NCBI RefSeq assembly: GCF_905147045.1
Contig: NC_065907.1
Location: 5,332,001 to 5,396,000 of the forward strand
Length of the DNA: 64,000 nucleotides
Direction of reading: 5' to 3'
Source of the DNA: Nymphalis io
Taxonomy: Eukaryota > Arthropoda > Insecta > Lepidoptera > Nymphalidae
Shown: positions 59,740-64,000 of the stretch, one piece after another
How the letters are laid out: each line of letters opens with the position of its first letter
Numbering within the stretch: position 1 is the first letter of the stretch
The notes under the pieces: generated by a model
What the model saw: the letters and a program-made list of their open reading frames with translations, nothing else
Database searches by the model: none
Told to the model about the DNA's origin: nothing
Program-made: the position numbers and the translations under genes

Positions 59740-60030
59740 CTTTTTTATAGTATAGGTAGGCGGACAAGCATATAGGTTACCGGATGGTAAATTTTCACCA
59801 ACGCCCATAGACATTGACATTGTAAGAAATGTTAACCATCGCTTACATCGCCAATGCGCCAACAACCTTGATAAACAAGATGTTATGTCCCTTGTGCCTG
59901 TAATTATACTGGCTCACTCACCCTCCAAACCGGAACGCAACAATACCAAGTACAGCTGTTTTGCGGTAGAATATCTGATGAGTGGGTGATACCTACCCAG
60001 ACGAGCTTGCACAAAGCCCTACCACTAGTA
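59740..60030 (-). mobile_element. SINE-A copy, full length
   Basis: From a T run and ATAGTATAGGTAGGCGGACA to AAAGCCCTACCACTAGTA in reverse. It is of the CATAGACATTGACATTG variant (CTATGGGCGTTGGTG on minus). Confidence 0.93.
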
Positions 60031-61060
60031 AGTGGGTACTTTTTCTATTACTAGGGGATCCTGTGCAACTGGAGAGTAAAAAATAGCGTTGACCTTATTT
60101 TAATGTAACAAAATTTTGTTGTCGTTAAATGAATATTTTAAATGATTTCACTATACAGTTGTATTGTACTCGTATTTCTGTTTAAAAACATGTTTAACTT
60201 AAAGGAATAATATCAAATAGGTCGCAATAAAACACAAAATTTTCATTGACAGTTAATATTAATTTTAACAGATTTTCACATTTTGATTAAATGAATATCG
60301 AACAATTATCTTTTAACATTTTTAAAGCCTTTTTAAATGCTTTTAACTCACAACACCCGAAATAATTGTATAGCATATAAATAATTATATCGTAAAAGTC
60401 AGCTGCAATAACCGAAAAATCCGTTTCGTATCTTAATATTTTAAAAGCAATAAAATGGAAATACGATAATTGTATCGTATACAATATTTATTGATAATAT
60501 TATCAGTCACAAGTCAAGGGTTTTCATTAGTTTGCTAGCGGTTCCTAAGTTATCGTTCTAGCGGATATTGCATAATTGCAAATATTGCGCCCACGCTAAA
60601 CGGGTTTCATTTTATAATTAGACTAACCTAAAATTATACGCTGCTTGTTAAGTCTATATAAGTTGGTATCGTCTTAAAATAGATAATTAAAAATTGATAA
60701 TTATTTAACTAATTATGTGGTGGTTAAATCATGAGAAAAGAAAATTTAAATCACGTTTTTATATAATTAATAAAAGAATTTAGTGACTATATAATTGAAA
60801 GACCTGCAAAAATGTCGGTTCGGATATTAGTGAAACTGATAACTAAGCTGATCTTTCTACGCTACCATTTCATTCTTACCATAACATTTTAAACTTGAAA
60901 TATGTGTTCCAAAAAAATCATACATGGTATTTTAATTTTTTAACGTATAAATCATTTTCTGTGAAACTATGAAATTCTTCAGTATAAACTCTTTCATAAT
61001 GTAACAGTTTTATGATGTATGTATGATTATATGATGTACGTATATGTAAGTAACTGGGTA
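60031..61060. other. AT-rich non-coding stretch
   Basis: No gene or clear repeat seen. Confidence 0.6.
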
Positions 61061-61215
61061 AAGATCTTCTCAGACGGAGAAGGTTTGGAGAATATTACAC
61101 CAAGCTTATCCGATGTGCCAGAACTTTATCCAACACAAAATGCCACCGAGGACGAGATTAATTGATCACGAATTAAGCACATATTATTTGTGCTTGCCCG
61201 AGTTTGGTCTCAGTT
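61061..61215 (-). mobile_element. SINE-B fragment, diverged
   Basis: Plus strand AAGATCTTCTCAGACGGAGA, GCCACCGAGGACGAGATTAA, GAATTAAGCACATATTATTT and GCTTGCCCGAGTTTGGTCTC follow SINE-B in reverse. Confidence 0.65.
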
Positions 61216-61779
61216 CTAGTCAATAAGTCTCAGCTTGCTTTTACTATTTTTTATAGAAAATCATAATTAAAACATTATTTTTTAATAAATTTATGCAATT
61301 AAAACATTATCGGTCAATCAAAAATAAACAATTGGAAAATAATTTAAATTTTAATAAATAACAAACAAAATATTTCCAAATAAAACTCATATTCAGCGAC
61401 AATATTTCATTCATTTTTCAAAGCCGAATGAATGTGAATGTGTTTCAATGTGTGTCAAAATCTTATTCAATCCGGAATAAGCCGAGCGGAGAGCACAATT
61501 AATAAGAGCCCTTATAAATCACGAGGATGTTTCACGAGGTTCAGCTGCCATACGGGAATTCAGAAAACTCCTTTATTTTATGCGAAATTTAAATTGTTTT
61601 AGCCTCTGACTATGAATAATGGGCTTTATAACACAACAAAATTAATATTGTATTAAAAATGCGTTAGCGTGTGCTTTAATGAGGCTTTTTGTGACGGCCA
61701 TTTTAGCTGTGGTGGCTGCGTTTCATCTATGGTTGGACTTTAAGTGGTTAATCTTATCAATATTTTACTGCAAATTATT

Positions 61780-61930
61780 AATATTTTGTATTGCTGTGTT
61801 CCGGTTTGAATAGTGATTGACCTGGTGTTAATACACACATAAGCGATCTTAGATCCCATATTTTGCGGCACATTGACTATGTAAGCAGTAGTTTATACTT
61901 TTTTCAGTGTTAATGTCTATGGGCAACATC
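61780..61930 (+). mobile_element. Old SINE-A-related fragment
   Basis: TATTGCTGTGTTCCGGTTTG, AGATCCCATATTTTGCGGC, CACATTGACTATGTAAGCAG and GTTAATGTCTATGGGCAAC follow SINE-A order in plus sense. Confidence 0.65.
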
Positions 61931-61964
61931 AATTAATTAAATATTTTTTTAATAATAATAATAA

Positions 61965-62210
61965 TATATGTTCGCACACGGCCATCTGATCCCAAATTAA
62001 GCTTGTACAAAGCTTGTGCTATGGAAACCAGACAACTGATATACTACATATACTACTTTTCTTTTGTAAATACTTATATAGATAATTACACCCAGACTCA
62101 GGACAAACAGACATGTTCATGCACACAAATGTCTGTCCTGGGTGGGAATCGAACCCACAACCTTCGGCGGGAAAGGCAAGTGTTCTACCATCCACGCCAA
62201 CCGGCTCTAC
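61965..62210 (-). mobile_element. SINE-C (tRNA-derived) copy 2, well preserved
   Basis: On minus: head GAGCCGGTTGGCGTGGATGG (A box), B box GTGGGTTCGATTCCCACCCA, body with GTCCTGAGTCTGGGTGTAAT, end GATCAGATGGCCGTGTGCG. Flanked by a 16-base match TTAATAATAATAATAA at 61949-61964 and 62211-62226, which may be a target-site duplication or ATT-repeat tail. A 118-codon plus frame over it is not a gene. Confidence 0.93.
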
Positions 62211-62329
62211 TTAATAATAATAATAACTTTTCGGTGACGTCTTTTACATATGTATTTAAGTTTATAATTCAAAATTTACGTATATTTTTATTTTCTCGTG
62301 ACTTATTTTTATTATTTATTAGTTTTTTT

Positions 62330-62460
62330 TTTGTTACGCTTTCGCGTATTAATATTTAACGAATCATCATGAAATTTTGCATACACATTGTAAGGAGTAC
62401 ATAAAGGAACCATCTTGTAGAGGGATCTCACAGGTGAGCGAAGTCGCGAGTGGAATTGAG
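62330..62460 (+). repeat. Dispersed repeat ending in GC-rich tail, copy 3
   Basis: TTACGCTTTCGCGTATTAAT, ATCATGAAATTTTGCATACA, TTGTAAGGAGTACATAAAGG and GAGCGAAGTCGCGAGTGGAA. Same family as 4590-4700 and 26445-26610. Confidence 0.5.
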
Positions 62461-62609
62461 TTATTTTGTATTTTTCTCCCTATCACATCCTGTCACGCCT
62501 AAAAGCCATTGCGCCATTGAGGCTTCAAAATGACATTCCAATTATACTACTATTCGTTCCGCTATCAGTATCACACTTATCGATATAAATTATTCATTTT
62601 AATCTTTTT

Positions 62610-62720
62610 TTTTTAAATGCATAGGCTAACGCTTGACTGTTATCACACCTGATGGAAAGTGAAGATACAGTCTAAGGTGCTCCATCTTAGACTGTATCTT
62701 GCGCTTGCCTAGAAAAAATC
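62610..62720 (+). repeat. Dispersed repeat with perfect 15-bp hairpin
   Basis: ATCACACCTGATGGAAAGTG and TTGCGCTTGCCTAGAAAAAA are phrases of a lepidopteran repeat known from memory. Inside, 62662-62676 (AAGATACAGTCTAAG) is the exact reverse complement of 62686-62700, loop GTGCTCCAT. Confidence 0.7.
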
Positions 62721-64000
62721 TTATACAATGAAAAAAAACAGCGAATATAGTAGTCATTAGATTTTTGAAATTATCTTCAGATAATCCAGATAAACGTTCA
62801 ATGGGACGTTGATGCCGTATTGAACTTTCATGTTCTTTCGTGGAAATAGGTCATCATTTAATTTATATGTGCAGTGATTTGTTCCATTAAATTAACCATT
62901 TTAAAGCATTTAGTTTCTATTCTAACGATGCAAAACTTTTGGTGTTAGATTAAATGTATATTCATTTCAAGCCATGAACCTGTTATTTGGTTAGATTTCA
63001 TAGTAATGTAGTGACTTTGTGGCAAATATTTATCATCTTATTATAAACTTCGTTAAATAAATACTTTTATGGTTATCCGTGTGCCGTATTCCATGCTTTA
63101 ATTACTTGCGAACGAAGCTTGTTGAAATAAAAAGAGTTTGTTAATGTTAGTGTGTACGTGAATGCGAGCGTGTGTGTGCGTTTGCTTATGGTTATATGTT
63201 TTTTTTTATTTAATAAAGAATATTAACAATGCTTGTTTTTTAAGTATTACTAATATTCCTATTTACCCCTCCAATTATGCGCAATGCTTGTGTTAGGAGT
63301 GGGGACGACTATAATATTTCTATCGTTTGTACGTAATTTGTTGGCATCAATACATTTATCATTTTGTTAACGACATTCATCTGTCTGGTAACCGTAATAA
63401 AAGCTGAAACATCGATATAATTATTCTAAATGAATTAAAATTAATTGACCGAATTACCCTCGAAAAGTTTCGATATACGAATTTTAATTAAAAAAGGTTT
63501 TTGTTTCTCGCTACGGTTACTGTTACCCGCGAGCCGTGACATCGTAAGAATTAAATATGAGATTTTTTTATTATTAATATTCTATGCTTTGGTTGAGTTT
63601 TTTAACAGCTTAAAAAATAGCGTTTTAAAACCATGGTTGGGACATTGACTTGTCATTCAAATAAAATATACTTTTATCTTATTATATATAAAAGTGAGGT
63701 CTTTGCAAATTTACCAAATTTAAATAAACCACAATCGCGGGATAGAAATTCTACAGAAAATAACCGTCAAGAAACATAGTAGTTTCTCTTTTATTAGGGT
63801 TGTGATTGATCAATTTATTGTTATTTACTAACAACGAGAATTTAGTTCCACACCTTTTTCGTCAATATGATTTTTTTTTATAACAAGCTTCTTGTTAAAT
63901 GGTAAATGTTAAATTTTATAAATACAGAATCTTAACATTATACTGATTGGAAATCTTTAAAAAGTATTTTTAAAATAAAACGATAACATGTTAACTACAT
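62721..64000. other. AT-rich non-coding stretch
   Basis: No gene seen. A short GTGTGTGTGCG run lies near 63170. A 67-codon plus frame at 63445-63648 ends in KPWLGH and has no family features; its 3' end (CATGGTTGGGACATTGACTT) looks like a SINE-B tail remnant. Confidence 0.55.

Noticed and set aside
1..64000. A prokaryote-like defence, CRISPR or toxin system
   Set aside because: Base composition, SINEs, LINEs and a spliced GPCR gene all show animal nuclear DNA; no repeat-spacer array or operon is present.

Overview
This window is AT-rich, gene-poor eukaryotic DNA, most probably from a butterfly or moth. The evidence is one insect-type dopamine receptor exon, a dense load of short tRNA-derived and poly-A-tailed SINEs of the kind found in lepidopteran genomes, and broken R1-, CR1/Jockey- and RTE-like LINEs. 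The poly-A SINE ('SINE-A' here) resembles, from memory, the Metulj-type elements of nymphalid butterflies, so a nymphalid is my best guess; no database was searched. There is no prokaryotic operon, CRISPR array or defence island.

The one confident gene is on the minus strand: a large exon at 28013-29446 encoding a D1-like type 2 dopamine receptor (Dop1R2/DAMB family) from its start codon through TM7 to the start of helix 8. A good 3' splice site precedes it at 29447 and a 5' splice site follows at 28012. Its 5' leader carries three short upstream ORFs. I could not find the C-terminal tail exon in the 28 kb downstream, so that intron is either very long or the exon is too short and diverged to see by eye.

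Layout: 1-28 kb is AT-rich DNA (the downstream intron and flank of the receptor on its strand) with scattered SINEs, including a SINE-A inserted into another SINE-A at 5.7-6.3 kb. 28.0-29.45 kb is the receptor exon. 30-40 kb is AT-rich DNA with SINEs and one unexplained long open frame (39.5-40.0 kb, minus). 40.5-49.1 kb is a retroelement graveyard: a Ty3/Gypsy-like gag remnant, a CR1/Jockey-type RT remnant, an RTE-like ORF tail, and a GC-rich island made of two R1-type LINE remnants placed head to head. One of these has lost the catalytic YADD part of its RT and carries a SINE-A insertion. 49-64 kb returns to AT-rich DNA with SINEs, including a SINE-A inside a SINE-B and a SINE-B with an intact target-site duplication.

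The transposon genes are all dead (frameshifts, stops, deletions). Apart from the receptor and its possible leader control, the window's interest lies in nested insertions, several near-perfect hairpins or palindromes, and the unassigned open frame. I found no convincing new biological system.
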